A stretch of DNA of 64,000 nucleotides from WQXF01 sp031552825. GTDB taxonomy: Bacteria > Bacillota > Clostridia > Christensenellales > Aristaeellaceae. Both the position numbers and the translations under genes were made by a program. Each line of letters begins with the position of its first letter. Within the stretch, counting starts at the first letter, position 1. The notes under the pieces were generated by a model. That model searched no databases and was not told where the DNA came from. It saw only the letters and a list, made by a program, of their open reading frames with translations. Of the stretch, positions 32,502 to 40,381 are shown one piece after another. The stretch covers positions 74,446-138,445 of the forward strand of contig JAVBMD010000019.1 in NCBI GenBank assembly GCA_031552825.1. Direction: 5' to 3'.

Positions 32502-34199
32502 ATGAAAAAGGTTTTTGGAAATCATATCGTCAAGCTTGCGGCGATCGCCATTGTCGTCTTCGGCCTGATATTCGGGGTCATAACGGCGACCCAGAACTGG
32601 GGAAAGAGCACCAGCACCATCACGGTGGAGGCGTCCGCAAAAAAGCTGAACAACCTCTATAAAACCTTGCGCGTTAATCAGCTCATTCCCAAAAAGGATG
32701 CCAGCATCCCGAACTATGAGGATGAGGAAGACATGACGGTGCTTCCCGACATATCGCAGTTCCCCTTTATCGTAAACCCGGTTACCGATGATTTTATTAC
32801 GATTTACGCATCGTGTGAAAAGGCCGGAGCGGGCTCTTTGAGCTGGCTGGCCGAGGTTGCGGAGGAATTCAATAAGGCCGGGAATACCGTCGAGGGAAAG
32901 CCCGTTTCGGTCGGCGTCCGCAACGTTCCGAGCAATATCGGCGCCGGTTTCATCTATTCGGGCAAGTACACCCCGGATCTGTTCCTGCCGTCCAGCGAAC
33001 TCTGGGGAAACATCGTCATCAGCAAGGGGAAAAACCTTGAGCTGATAGAAAAGCGCCTCGCGGGCAATGTCGCGGGCGTGGTTCTGTCCAAGAAAAAGCA
33101 TGACGAGATGGCGCAAAAGCTCGGTACGCTGGATGAGAAAGCCATCGTTCAGGGCATTTTGGGCGGAGAGCTTGTGATCGGATATACGGACGCCCTGTCC
33201 ACCTCGGAGGGCCTGAATTTTATCTATACCGCGCTGCAAGTATTCGATGGCAACAATCCGCTTGGCGAGGCCTCCATTTTGCAGCTGAAGAAATTTCAGG
33301 ACAATATCCCCTACGTCGCGTACGATGCCGCGCAGTTGAAGGACTCCGCGCTGAGCGGCACGCTTAACGGCTTTGTTTCGGATTATCAGACGTATGTAAG
33401 CGCGCCGGAGCTCAAATCTTCCTTCGTTTTTATCCCCTTCGGCATCCGGCATGATCTGCCGGTTTACGCGGCGGAGGGGCTGTCGGCGTTTAAAAAGCAA
33501 ATCGCCGCCAAGCTGGTGGACCATTGTAAGACGCCCGGGTCGCAAAAGAAGGCGGCGGATCGGGGGTATAATGGCCTGGAGGATTACGCGTGCGCATCCG
33601 CACAGCCGGACGGAGCCACCGTATTGCAGGTACAAGAGGCCTGGAAACGGGAAAAGAACGGCACGCGCGACTTGACCGCCGTATTCGTGGCGGATATCTC
33701 CGGCAGCATGGAGGGCTCGCCGCTTTTGAAATTAAAGGCGAGCTTGAACCGAGCGGCGACGGTGATCGATGCCAATACCAACATCGGCCTAGTTACCTTC
33801 TCAGACGAAGTGAACATCGCGCTGCCCATCGCGAAATTTGACCAGACGCAAAAGGCATATTTCTTAAGCGCGGTGAAGGCGATGCGCTCCGGCGGCGCGA
33901 CCGCGATGTTTGATTCGATCGTCGTCGCGGAAAAAATGCTGATCGACGCGCAGCAGCTAAACCCCAACACGAAGCTCATGCTGTTCGTTTTGACGGACGG
34001 AGAAACCAACCGCGGATACGCCTTCGAGCAGGTTGAGAAAATCACGCTCGACCTGCGCATTCCGATTTACACAATTGGCTACAACGCGGATATCGACGTG
34101 CTGCAACAGATATCCGACATCAATGAGGCCGCCACGATGAACGCGGAGACCGATAATGTCATCTACAAATTAGAAAGCCTGTTTAACGCGCAGATGTAG
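32502..34199 (+). CDS. Membrane-anchored solute-binding-like domain fused to a von Willebrand A domain
   Basis: A 565-residue protein. Residues about 8-30 form a membrane helix. About 75-370 look like a periplasmic-binding-type fold (FITIYASCEKAGAGSLSWLAEVAEEF, GVRNVPSNIGAGFIYSGK, PDLFLPSSELW; separate motifs). About 390-565 form a VWA domain with an intact MIDAS: D398-x-S-x-S in VADISGSMEGS, then GGATAMFDS and LTDGETNRG. MIDAS sites bind a divalent metal and partner proteins. ATG 32502 follows GGAGGAA, 17 bases after the XpaC-like stop. A ligand-dependent switch for partner binding is inferred. No characterised homologue is known to me. Confidence 0.8.
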   Translation: MKKVFGNHIVKLAAIAIVVFGLIFGVITATQNWGKSTSTITVEASAKKLNNLYKTLRVNQLIPKKDASIPNYEDEEDMTVLPDISQFPFIVNPVTDDFITIYASCEKAGAGSLSWLAEVAEEFNKAGNTVEGKPVSVGVRNVPSNIGAGFIYSGKYTPDLFLPSSELWGNIVISKGKNLELIEKRLAGNVAGVVLSKKKHDEMAQKLGTLDEKAIVQGILGGELVIGYTDALSTSEGLNFIYTALQVFDGNNPLGEASILQLKKFQDNIPYVAYDAAQLKDSALSGTLNGFVSDYQTYVSAPELKSSFVFIPFGIRHDLPVYAAEGLSAFKKQIAAKLVDHCKTPGSQKKAADRGYNGLEDYACASAQPDGATVLQVQEAWKREKNGTRDLTAVFVADISGSMEGSPLLKLKASLNRAATVIDANTNIGLVTFSDEVNIALPIAKFDQTQKAYFLSAVKAMRSGGATAMFDSIVVAEKMLIDAQQLNPNTKLMLFVLTDGETNRGYAFEQVEKITLDLRIPIYTIGYNADIDVLQQISDINEAATMNAETDNVIYKLESLFNAQM

Positions 34200-34232
34200 C
34201 GCAAATACGCGCATAAGGGAGGGCAATGACGT

Positions 34233-35357
34233 ATGATTATGCAGATTGTGAATACCGACGAGCTGAAAAAGGAAGTTGAGGCGGAGGTACAGCCGGAGGC
34301 GGAGCAGGCCGCGGAAATCCAAAGGCAAGCGGCGCAGAACGCCGCGGAGATTATGGAGCTGGATTTGGAAGCGCTCAGCGAAAAGCGCAAAATACTAAAA
34401 TCCATCGATGATTTTGCGCTGGACACGCTGCACAACTCCGCGCGCAAAAATACGCTGCTGCAAACCACCGTCGGCAATCTCTCCCAAGCCGGGGAAGAAG
34501 GCGGCATCGTGTCAAACGGCCTTGCCGATTTGCACAGGGAGATCAAGGACCTGGATCCGTCGTTTTTGGATTTTACCAAGGAAGGAATTCTTGGGAAAAT
34601 ATTCAACCCGGTTCGGCGCTATTTCGAGAAATACGAGCGCGCGGACGGCGCGATTCGCGACATCATCGTGGCGCTCGATAAAGGCAAGAGCACGCTGAAA
34701 AACGATAATACCACCTTGGATTTAGAAGAAGAAGCGCTGCGCGAGATAAGCAAAAAACTGAGCGCGGAGCTTGCGCTGGGCATGGCGATGGATGCGGAAA
34801 TTGCCGAGCAAATAGCGCGCGCGGAGCTCGCGCAGGTAAGCGAGGAGAAGATTCGCTTTGTGACGGAGGAAGTCTTGTTCCCGCTGCGCCAACGCATTAT
34901 GGATATGCAGCAAATGGCGGTCGTCAACCATCAGGGAATTATCGCGATGGAAGTCGTCAAGCGCAACAACAAGGAACTGATTCGCGGCGTTGACCGGGCG
35001 AAAACCGTTACGGTGACGGCGCTGCGCACGGCGGTGATGGTGGCGAGCGCTTTGTACAACCAGAAGGTAGTTTTGCGCAAAATCACCCTGCTGAACGAAA
35101 CCACCAGCGACCTGATCGCCTCAACCAGCAGGATACTCAAGGAGCAGGGCACGGCGATTCAAAAGCAGGCGACGGAAAGCACCCTGTCGCCGGAGGTATT
35201 AAAGCAAGCTTTTCAGGATGCGATCACGGCGCTTGAAGATATTTCCGCCTTTAAACAGCAAGCGCTGCCGAAAATGCAGGAAACCGTCGCGCAGTTCAGA
35301 ACGATGGCGGAGGTCGGCGAGCGGGAGATTGCCCGGCTGGAAAGAGCCGAGGCGTGA
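34233..35357 (+). CDS. TelA/YaaN-family (toxic anion resistance) protein
   Basis: A 374-residue, almost entirely helical protein typical of TelA. Marks are LDLEALSEKRKILKSIDDFAL near residue 45, the conserved PVRRYFEKYERADGAIRDII region and VVNHQGIIAMEVVKRNNKELIRGVDRAKT, then TALRTAVMVASALYNQKVVL. TelA proteins are linked to tellurite resistance and to Ter-type stress systems with VWA proteins, and to nisin or envelope stress in some Bacillota. ATG 34233 follows AGGGAGGG. It lies 33 bases after the VWA gene. Cytoplasmic location is inferred. Confidence 0.88.
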   Translation: MIMQIVNTDELKKEVEAEVQPEAEQAAEIQRQAAQNAAEIMELDLEALSEKRKILKSIDDFALDTLHNSARKNTLLQTTVGNLSQAGEEGGIVSNGLADLHREIKDLDPSFLDFTKEGILGKIFNPVRRYFEKYERADGAIRDIIVALDKGKSTLKNDNTTLDLEEEALREISKKLSAELALGMAMDAEIAEQIARAELAQVSEEKIRFVTEEVLFPLRQRIMDMQQMAVVNHQGIIAMEVVKRNNKELIRGVDRAKTVTVTALRTAVMVASALYNQKVVLRKITLLNETTSDLIASTSRILKEQGTAIQKQATESTLSPEVLKQAFQDAITALEDISAFKQQALPKMQETVAQFRTMAEVGEREIARLERAEA

Positions 35358-35431
35358 ATCCCTAGCGAAAGCCGTGCTTTGAAAAGGGCGCGCATGAAAA
35401 TGAGCGTGCATGAAGTGGAGGAAGAAGTAAA

Positions 35432-36460
35432 GTGAAACGAAGAGGAATCATTCTGCTGACGCTGATGATTTGCGCGATGAATTTTATCGCCATCGACGCG
35501 TCTGCGTCCGGCTCGCGTGAAACGCTAAAGGTCTATAACGCCAGCGAATATATGGACAGAACGACGATTGCCGATTTTGAGAAGGAATTCAACATTCAGG
35601 TCGTCTATGACGAGTTTGAATCCAACGAGGAAATGTACGCGGCCATTGTCAGCAATCCCAAGGCATACGATATCCTGATTCCATCCGATTACACCATCGA
35701 CCGCCTGATAAAAGAAAATCGGCTGGCAAAAATCGATCCGGCGAAAATCCCCAACCTCGCGCATATTGCGCCCGAGTACTTAAACCCCGTATACGATCCC
35801 ACGAACGAGTATGTCGTTCCCTACATGGTGGGAACCTTGGGCATCTTGTACAACAAAAGCCGCGTGTTTGAGCCGGTGGAGAGTTGGTCGGCCTTGTGGG
35901 ATCCGCAATACGGCGGCGAGATTTTGATGTGGGACTCGATGCGCGACGTGATCGGGGCCGCCCTGAAAATGACTGGGTACAGCCTCAACACCAATGCGGA
36001 CGGCGAATTGGCTGAGGCAAAGGCGCGATTGGCCGCGCAGCGTTCGCTCGTCAAGGCCTATGGCGGCGATGAAATCCGCGATATGATGGTGGCGGATGAG
36101 GGCATTTTGGCGCTGGTGTATTCCGGCGACGCGAAAACCGCGATCGACGAGAACCCCAGGCTGGCCTACGTGATCCCGCGGGAAGGATCGAACAAGTGGG
36201 TGGATGGGTTTGTGATCGCGAAGGACACCGAGCATATGGAAGCGGCGCAAAACTTTATCAACTTCATGTGCCGCCCCAATATCGCGGTAAGAAATATGAC
36301 CGAAACCGGCTACACATCCCCGGTTCCCGGGGCATGGTCGGAATTTGGCGGGAACAAGATTATGTTCCCTTCGGCACAGGATCTTGAGCGCTGCGAGGCG
36401 TTCTTGTACAGCGCGGAAGCAACAAAAAAGTACGATGCCCTGTGGCGGGAAATCCGATAG
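35432..36460 (+). CDS. PotD-like extracellular solute-binding protein without a transporter
   Basis: A 342-residue secreted protein. A signal peptide (about 1-27, ending near DASAS) precedes a type 2 periplasmic-binding fold of the spermidine/putrescine group. Marks are LKVYNASEYMDRTTIADFE, AYDILIPSDYTIDRLIKEN, VPYMVGTLGILYNKS and SDYAKTAI-like YSGDAKTAI. GTG 35432 follows GGAGGAA. There is no permease or ATPase nearby, so it may serve as a sensor or shuttle for the preceding membrane proteins rather than as part of an importer. Some PotD marks are looser than usual; the ligand is unknown. Confidence 0.8.
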   Translation: MKRRGIILLTLMICAMNFIAIDASASGSRETLKVYNASEYMDRTTIADFEKEFNIQVVYDEFESNEEMYAAIVSNPKAYDILIPSDYTIDRLIKENRLAKIDPAKIPNLAHIAPEYLNPVYDPTNEYVVPYMVGTLGILYNKSRVFEPVESWSALWDPQYGGEILMWDSMRDVIGAALKMTGYSLNTNADGELAEAKARLAAQRSLVKAYGGDEIRDMMVADEGILALVYSGDAKTAIDENPRLAYVIPREGSNKWVDGFVIAKDTEHMEAAQNFINFMCRPNIAVRNMTETGYTSPVPGAWSEFGGNKIMFPSAQDLERCEAFLYSAEATKKYDALWREIR

Positions 36461-36486
36461 CGCCGGATGCTCGACGCGCGCCGCGC

Positions 36487-37194
36487 CTAGATGTGCAGCC
36501 GCCTGCGAATCTGCTCTTTGACGGCTTCGTTGTGATCGATTTCAAAGAGCAGCAGCGCAATCGCCAAGCACGGGAGCATAACAAACGGCGACCAAGTTAG
36601 CCGAATAGTGCTCTGCGAATATAGGTCGCAAACGACCTCGATGCCGCCAACCAGCAGAATTACGCCGCCCAGAACCACCGATATTTTTTGCAGCAGGCGC
36701 AGCTTTGCGCGCACCAACACCTCCACGGTGAGCAGCAACAGCGCGCCGCAGAGCACCACCAGCGGCAGCGCCAGCGGCAAATACCAGCCGCCGCGCCCGC
36801 TCCATAAGTAGATCAGCAGCAGGTAAAGCGCCAAGGCCGCGCTATCCGCCGCGATGCAAAAGGGCAGCACCGCGCGGCGCAGCACCACCGGTGAAAGGAT
36901 GCAAACCCACAGCATGCCCAGCGCTCCCACCACATAGGCAGACCAAGTGATCCGCCCCCCCAGCAGCAGATTTACGAGCAGGCACAGCGCTGCGGGCAAC
37001 CCCAGCAGTATGCTGCCCAGCACGACCGCATAGCGTCGGCTTCCTTTCTCCTCCAACGATTCGGCGGGCGGCGGGTAGGGTCTAGGCGCGTTTGGATCCG
37101 GCGGAGCGGCGGGGTTTTGCACCGGCACGCCGCATAGCGGGCACCGCATCTCTGAGGCCGCCAGTTCTACGCCACATTGCACACAATAACTCAT
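36487..37194 (-). CDS. Zinc-ribbon membrane protein
   Basis: A 235-residue protein. CVQCG..CPLCG at residues about 4-22 is a zinc ribbon, a Pro-rich linker follows, then about six membrane helices and a charged C-terminal tail (EIDHNEAVKEQIRRRLHI). ATG at 37194 follows AGGAG; a GTG at 37203 would overlap that site. It lies 5 bases after the acyltransferase stop and is probably co-transcribed. DUF6320-like proteins beside such acyltransferases are familiar in Clostridia, but I cannot state a function. Confidence 0.7.
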   Translation of the reverse strand: MSYCVQCGVELAASEMRCPLCGVPVQNPAAPPDPNAPRPYPPPAESLEEKGSRRYAVVLGSILLGLPAALCLLVNLLLGGRITWSAYVVGALGMLWVCILSPVVLRRAVLPFCIAADSAALALYLLLIYLWSGRGGWYLPLALPLVVLCGALLLLTVEVLVRAKLRLLQKISVVLGGVILLVGGIEVVCDLYSQSTIRLTWSPFVMLPCLAIALLLFEIDHNEAVKEQIRRRLHI

Positions 37195-37199
37195 CTCGC

Positions 37200-38492
37200 T
37201 CACTCCTGATTGCTCTCGATTTGGACGGGGATGCCCTCTTTGACCAGAAAGGAAAAGAACGCGCGCTCTAGGAAGCTTTCCTGTATGTTGCGCGAGAAGG
37301 TAAGGACCAACGCATCTTCATAGCTAATGGCGGCGCATTGCGACCGCGCCCCTTGGGCGGTACCCAAAATAAGGTCGAAGCGCCGGATGTGGGGCCGCAT
37401 TGCTTCCGGCAGCGCCACCGCCCCCAAGTTGGTCAACGTGCTGCTAAAGCGGCTTTCACCGAGCATCGTGTAAGCGATGCGCAGCACCAAGTTTTTGAGA
37501 AACAGCGGCGTGACGCGCAAGAGGGGGTTCCGCTCGCTGGCTACGTTGCTGGCGACGCTGGCGTTGAGAAACTTCTCGTGCAGCCGATAGCGCAAAGAAT
37601 GAGACGTCAGCGTCAGGATCTCTTCAAATGTGTAATGCCCATAGCGCGGATCGATGCCTATGTTGACCATATAGGAAAAGTTCCGAAGCGTGTTCGTTGG
37701 GTAAAAACGCCGCAGGTTGACCGGCACCGATACCCGGACCGGGCGCATGCGCCGAGGGCTTTCCGCGCGGAAGATCTGCAGCAGCGCATAGAGCTGCACC
37801 GAAACTAGGTATTCCGTCAACGATACCTTGTGTCCCCGCGCCACCGCCAGCGCTTTGTTCAGCGGCAGGATGCCCGTCACCACATGCATCGTTCCCGGCG
37901 GCACCGGCGTGCCGGGCATCACCCATGCGCGCGCTTCCTTTCGGCTATCCTGCACCGCCAAATTCGCATATTTGCGGTAAGCGTCTTCGGTTTCCGCCGT
38001 CATGACCGGCTCATTCAGCGGGAGCACGCCCTCGTCCGTGGGCACGTCTACACCGCCCAGCCGAAGGTACTGTGCCAGCAGCGTTTTGAAAAAGATCAGC
38101 GCGCCGCCTCCGTCCGAAAGCGCGTGAAACACCTCCAGCGAAATGCGGTTGCGGTAGGGGATAACCCGGAACAAGTAGTGTCCGTTTTCCTTGCTGTAGG
38201 TACGCAAGCGGAAGCAGGGATACGCACCCTCGGCATGCAGCCGGCACGGCGCTTGATTGGGCTCCAAATAGTACCAGAACACGCCGGTGCGCAGGCGCAC
38301 CGCGAAGCTTTCAAAGCGCGGAAGAACCTGCCGCAGCGCTTCAAGCAGCCGTGGTTCATCCACTTCATCATGCAAAGCGGCGGCAATACGGAACATTGGC
38401 GTCCAGTTCCGGGTGCGCACCGCCGGGTAGATCTTTGCCGCGTTGTCCAAGCGATACCACCGTCGCTTGCCCGCCGATCCTTGCGCTGTCAA
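37200..38492 (-). CDS. Condensation-domain-type acyltransferase (alcohol acetyltransferase-like)
   Basis: A 430-residue protein of the CoA-dependent acyltransferase/condensation superfamily. The catalytic HxxxDG motif is HALSDGG near residue 130, and VSVPVNLRRFYPTNTLRNFSYMVNI is a typical structural segment. Relatives include PapA and Atf alcohol acetyltransferases. A TTG start at 38492 is chosen because AAGGAGGAA lies 9 bases upstream. It is divergent from an alpha/beta hydrolase, and the two may make and break the same ester. Substrates unknown. Confidence 0.78.
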   Translation of the reverse strand: MTAQGSAGKRRWYRLDNAAKIYPAVRTRNWTPMFRIAAALHDEVDEPRLLEALRQVLPRFESFAVRLRTGVFWYYLEPNQAPCRLHAEGAYPCFRLRTYSKENGHYLFRVIPYRNRISLEVFHALSDGGGALIFFKTLLAQYLRLGGVDVPTDEGVLPLNEPVMTAETEDAYRKYANLAVQDSRKEARAWVMPGTPVPPGTMHVVTGILPLNKALAVARGHKVSLTEYLVSVQLYALLQIFRAESPRRMRPVRVSVPVNLRRFYPTNTLRNFSYMVNIGIDPRYGHYTFEEILTLTSHSLRYRLHEKFLNASVASNVASERNPLLRVTPLFLKNLVLRIAYTMLGESRFSSTLTNLGAVALPEAMRPHIRRFDLILGTAQGARSQCAAISYEDALVLTFSRNIQESFLERAFFSFLVKEGIPVQIESNQE

Positions 38493-38636
38493 ATGCAGTT
38501 CCTCCTTCTGTAGGCGTTACTCGTACATTTTACCACAATTTTAGTATATCACGAAATCCTTGAAATCGCCTGCCATTGTGTGCGCATGGTTGCGGCAGTG
38601 CGCAGTTCGCCGAAATATTGTCGAGGAGGCGGTTCT

Positions 38637-39533
38637 ATGCCCTCCCCAAGAGCTGCGCGCAGCATGGTGCTGATGCGCAGCATGCGACCTATCATTTCTC
38701 AACTGAGCGACACGGCGCAACGGGTTGGGATGGATGCTTCCGGCCTGTTGCTCTTGCCGATGCGCGGCATTCGCGGCCGCATCGTGCGGATACACGAGCA
38801 CGCCCTAGGACTGTGGCTGACGCCCAAGGTCTTCGCCTCCGACCGGCATGCCGTGCTATACCTGCACGGCGGCGCGTATGTATCGGGAGGCTTGCCGTAT
38901 GCGCGCATCCTCGGTTCGTGCATCACGGGGGTGAGCGGCCTTGCCACGCTCGCTGTCGCGTACCGTTTGGCGCCGGAGCATCCTTTCCCTGCCGCGCTGG
39001 AGGACGTGTACGCCGCGTGGCTGCAACTGCGAACCCGTGGATACGCGGCGGAAAACATCGCCATTGTGGGGGAAAGCGCTGGCGGCGGTTTGGCGTTGGC
39101 GCTGACGATGTGGCTGCGCGACGCGGGCGAAACCCTGCCTGGCGCCGTGGTGTGCATGTCGCCTTGGGCGGATTTGCGCTGCCCCGTTGCCGGTGCCGAG
39201 GCGTTGGCGGAAAGCGATCCCTCGCTCGATGTGCTGGCGCTGCGACAGACCGCGCTGAAATACGCGCCCGAAGCGTTGCTTGACCATCCGCTGATTTCGC
39301 CGGTCAACGGCGACTACACCGGCTTTCCGCCGGTGCTGCTGCAGGTTGGCGGGGCGGAGGTGCTGCTCGGCGACAGCCAGCGCGTGGCGCGGCGCATGCG
39401 GGATGTCGGCGCCCCGGTGACGCTGGAGGTCTATCCGGACATGTGCCACGTTTTTCAAATTTACGGCTGGCAGGAATCCCGCCACGCATTGTCGCGAATC
39501 GGCGTGTTTTTACGGCAAATACAGCTGGCTTAG
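38637..39533 (+). CDS. Hormone-sensitive-lipase-type alpha/beta hydrolase
   Basis: A 298-residue esterase. YLHGGAYVSGGL holds the oxyanion HGG motif, VGESAGGGLAL the nucleophile serine, SDPSLDVLAL and the final MCHVFQIY the aspartate and histidine region of the triad. It hydrolyses short acyl esters. ATG 38637 follows GAGGAGG. It lies head to head with the acyltransferase at 37200-38492 across a 144-base gap, so shared regulation is likely. Confidence 0.88.
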   Translation: MPSPRAARSMVLMRSMRPIISQLSDTAQRVGMDASGLLLLPMRGIRGRIVRIHEHALGLWLTPKVFASDRHAVLYLHGGAYVSGGLPYARILGSCITGVSGLATLAVAYRLAPEHPFPAALEDVYAAWLQLRTRGYAAENIAIVGESAGGGLALALTMWLRDAGETLPGAVVCMSPWADLRCPVAGAEALAESDPSLDVLALRQTALKYAPEALLDHPLISPVNGDYTGFPPVLLQVGGAEVLLGDSQRVARRMRDVGAPVTLEVYPDMCHVFQIYGWQESRHALSRIGVFLRQIQLA

Positions 39534-39551
39534 TGTCCTGGCGACGAATCG

Positions 39552-39586
39552 TTTCCGCGCGAAGATCTATTTCCGCGCGAAGATCT
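39552..39586. repeat. 18-bp-period tandem repeat at the Hsp20 promoter
   Basis: TTTCCGCGCGAAGATCT occurs at 39552-39568 and 39570-39586. The second copy runs into the -35 TTGACA. The position suits a second regulator besides HrcA. Confidence 0.7.
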
Positions 39587-39613
39587 TGACAAAAATGCGT
39601 GGCGTGCTATAAT
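39586..39613 (+). promoter_or_regulatory. Hsp20 promoter
   Basis: TTGACA at 39586-39591, a 16-base spacer and TATAAT at 39608-39613, directly followed by the CIRCE element. Confidence 0.8.
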
Positions 39614-39617
39614 TATG

Positions 39618-39644
39618 TTAGCACTCAACGAGCGAGAGTGCTAA
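39618..39644 (+). promoter_or_regulatory. CIRCE element (HrcA operator)
   Basis: TTAGCACTC, nine bases, GAGTGCTAA: an exact CIRCE inverted repeat just after the -10. HrcA binds it and blocks transcription until heat or misfolded protein titrates GroEL. Confidence 0.95.
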
Positions 39645-39689
39645 CAAGAAAACCGAACTTGTACGAGCGAATGAAAGGAGTTGTTTGGT

Positions 39690-40139
39690 ATGGCAGGGTT
39701 GGTTCCGTTTAATCATCGCAACGGGTTGTCCGCTAGAAACACGGGTCGTGGCGATCTATTTGGCATGCTCGACGATTTCTTCAACGACAGCTGGCTGCCT
39801 AGAAGAAGCCTGATGAGCGACACGTTTAAGCTGGATGTGCGAGAGGAAGAGAAGGGATATGTCGTCGAGGCGGAAGTCCCCGGCGCAAAGCGGGAGGAGA
39901 TTACCCTTTCGCTGGAAAACAGTTGCTTGACGTTGGGTGTCAACCGAAGCGAGGAGAATACGCAAAAGCAAAAAAATTACTTGCATCAGGAGCGCCGGAT
40001 CACCTCCATGCAGCGATCCATCTACCTGCCCGACGCGCAAGAAGAAGGCACGACGGCCAAATTGGAAGAAGGCATACTCACGATTCACGTGCCCAAGGCG
40101 GAAAAGGATCAGCAGCAGCGCCGAATCGCGATTGAGTAA
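39690..40139 (+). CDS. Hsp20/alpha-crystallin small heat-shock protein
   Basis: A 149-residue protein. The N-terminus has LFGMLDDFFND. The alpha-crystallin domain (about 48-140) contains FKLDVREEEKGYVVEAEVPGAK and ends with LEEGILTIHVPK, the conserved GxLxxxxPK-type motif. It is an ATP-independent holdase for unfolding proteins. ATG 39690 follows GAAAGGAG. HrcA control through CIRCE is direct. CIRCE usually governs groESL and dnaK, so its use for Hsp20 is less common. Confidence 0.93.
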   Translation: MAGLVPFNHRNGLSARNTGRGDLFGMLDDFFNDSWLPRRSLMSDTFKLDVREEEKGYVVEAEVPGAKREEITLSLENSCLTLGVNRSEENTQKQKNYLHQERRITSMQRSIYLPDAQEEGTTAKLEEGILTIHVPKAEKDQQQRRIAIE

Positions 40140-40170
40140 AACGCGTTGCCAAGGCGGTTCAGACCATCGT

Positions 40171-40217
40171 CAAAGCGTCCATTTCGAGCGCGAAAAGCGC
40201 AAGAGATGGACGCTTTG
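40171..40217 (+). terminator. Hairpin terminator after the Hsp20 gene
   Basis: CAAAGCGTCCAT (40171-40182) pairs with ATGGACGCTTTG (40206-40217), enclosing a smaller GCGC hairpin. The following T-run is short. Confidence 0.6.
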
Positions 40218-40231
40218 TTGTAATGACAAAG

Positions 40232-40248
40232 GGAACGATTATCGTTCC
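40232..40248. promoter_or_regulatory. 17-bp perfect palindrome upstream of dinB
   Basis: GGAACGAT-T-ATCGTTCC lies 58 bases before the dinB -35. It differs in spacing from the LexA box. No regulator is assigned. Confidence 0.4.
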
Positions 40249-40305
40249 TCCACTGTTTTGGTCAATCGGTCAATAATTTTCGGCTCCGATGGGATTATTT
40301 TCTGT

Positions 40306-40334
40306 TTGCATTTCGTTCGCATCTATGCTAAACT
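40306..40334 (+). promoter_or_regulatory. Promoter of the Y-family polymerase gene
   Basis: TTGCAT (40306-40311), a 17-base spacer and TAAACT (40329-40334), just before the LexA-type box. Confidence 0.6.
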
Positions 40335-40340
40335 TTAAAC

Positions 40341-40352
40341 GAACAAAAGTTC
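40341..40352 (+). promoter_or_regulatory. LexA (SOS) box of Gram-positive type
   Basis: CGAACAAAAGTTC contains GAAC-N4-GTTC, the core of the Bacillus/Clostridium LexA operator, placed directly after the -10 of a DNA polymerase IV gene. Longer outer arms (AACGA and TCGTT) extend it. Confidence 0.75.
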
Positions 40353-40381
40353 TCGTTAAAGTTGTTGAAGAGGTGGCGAAG

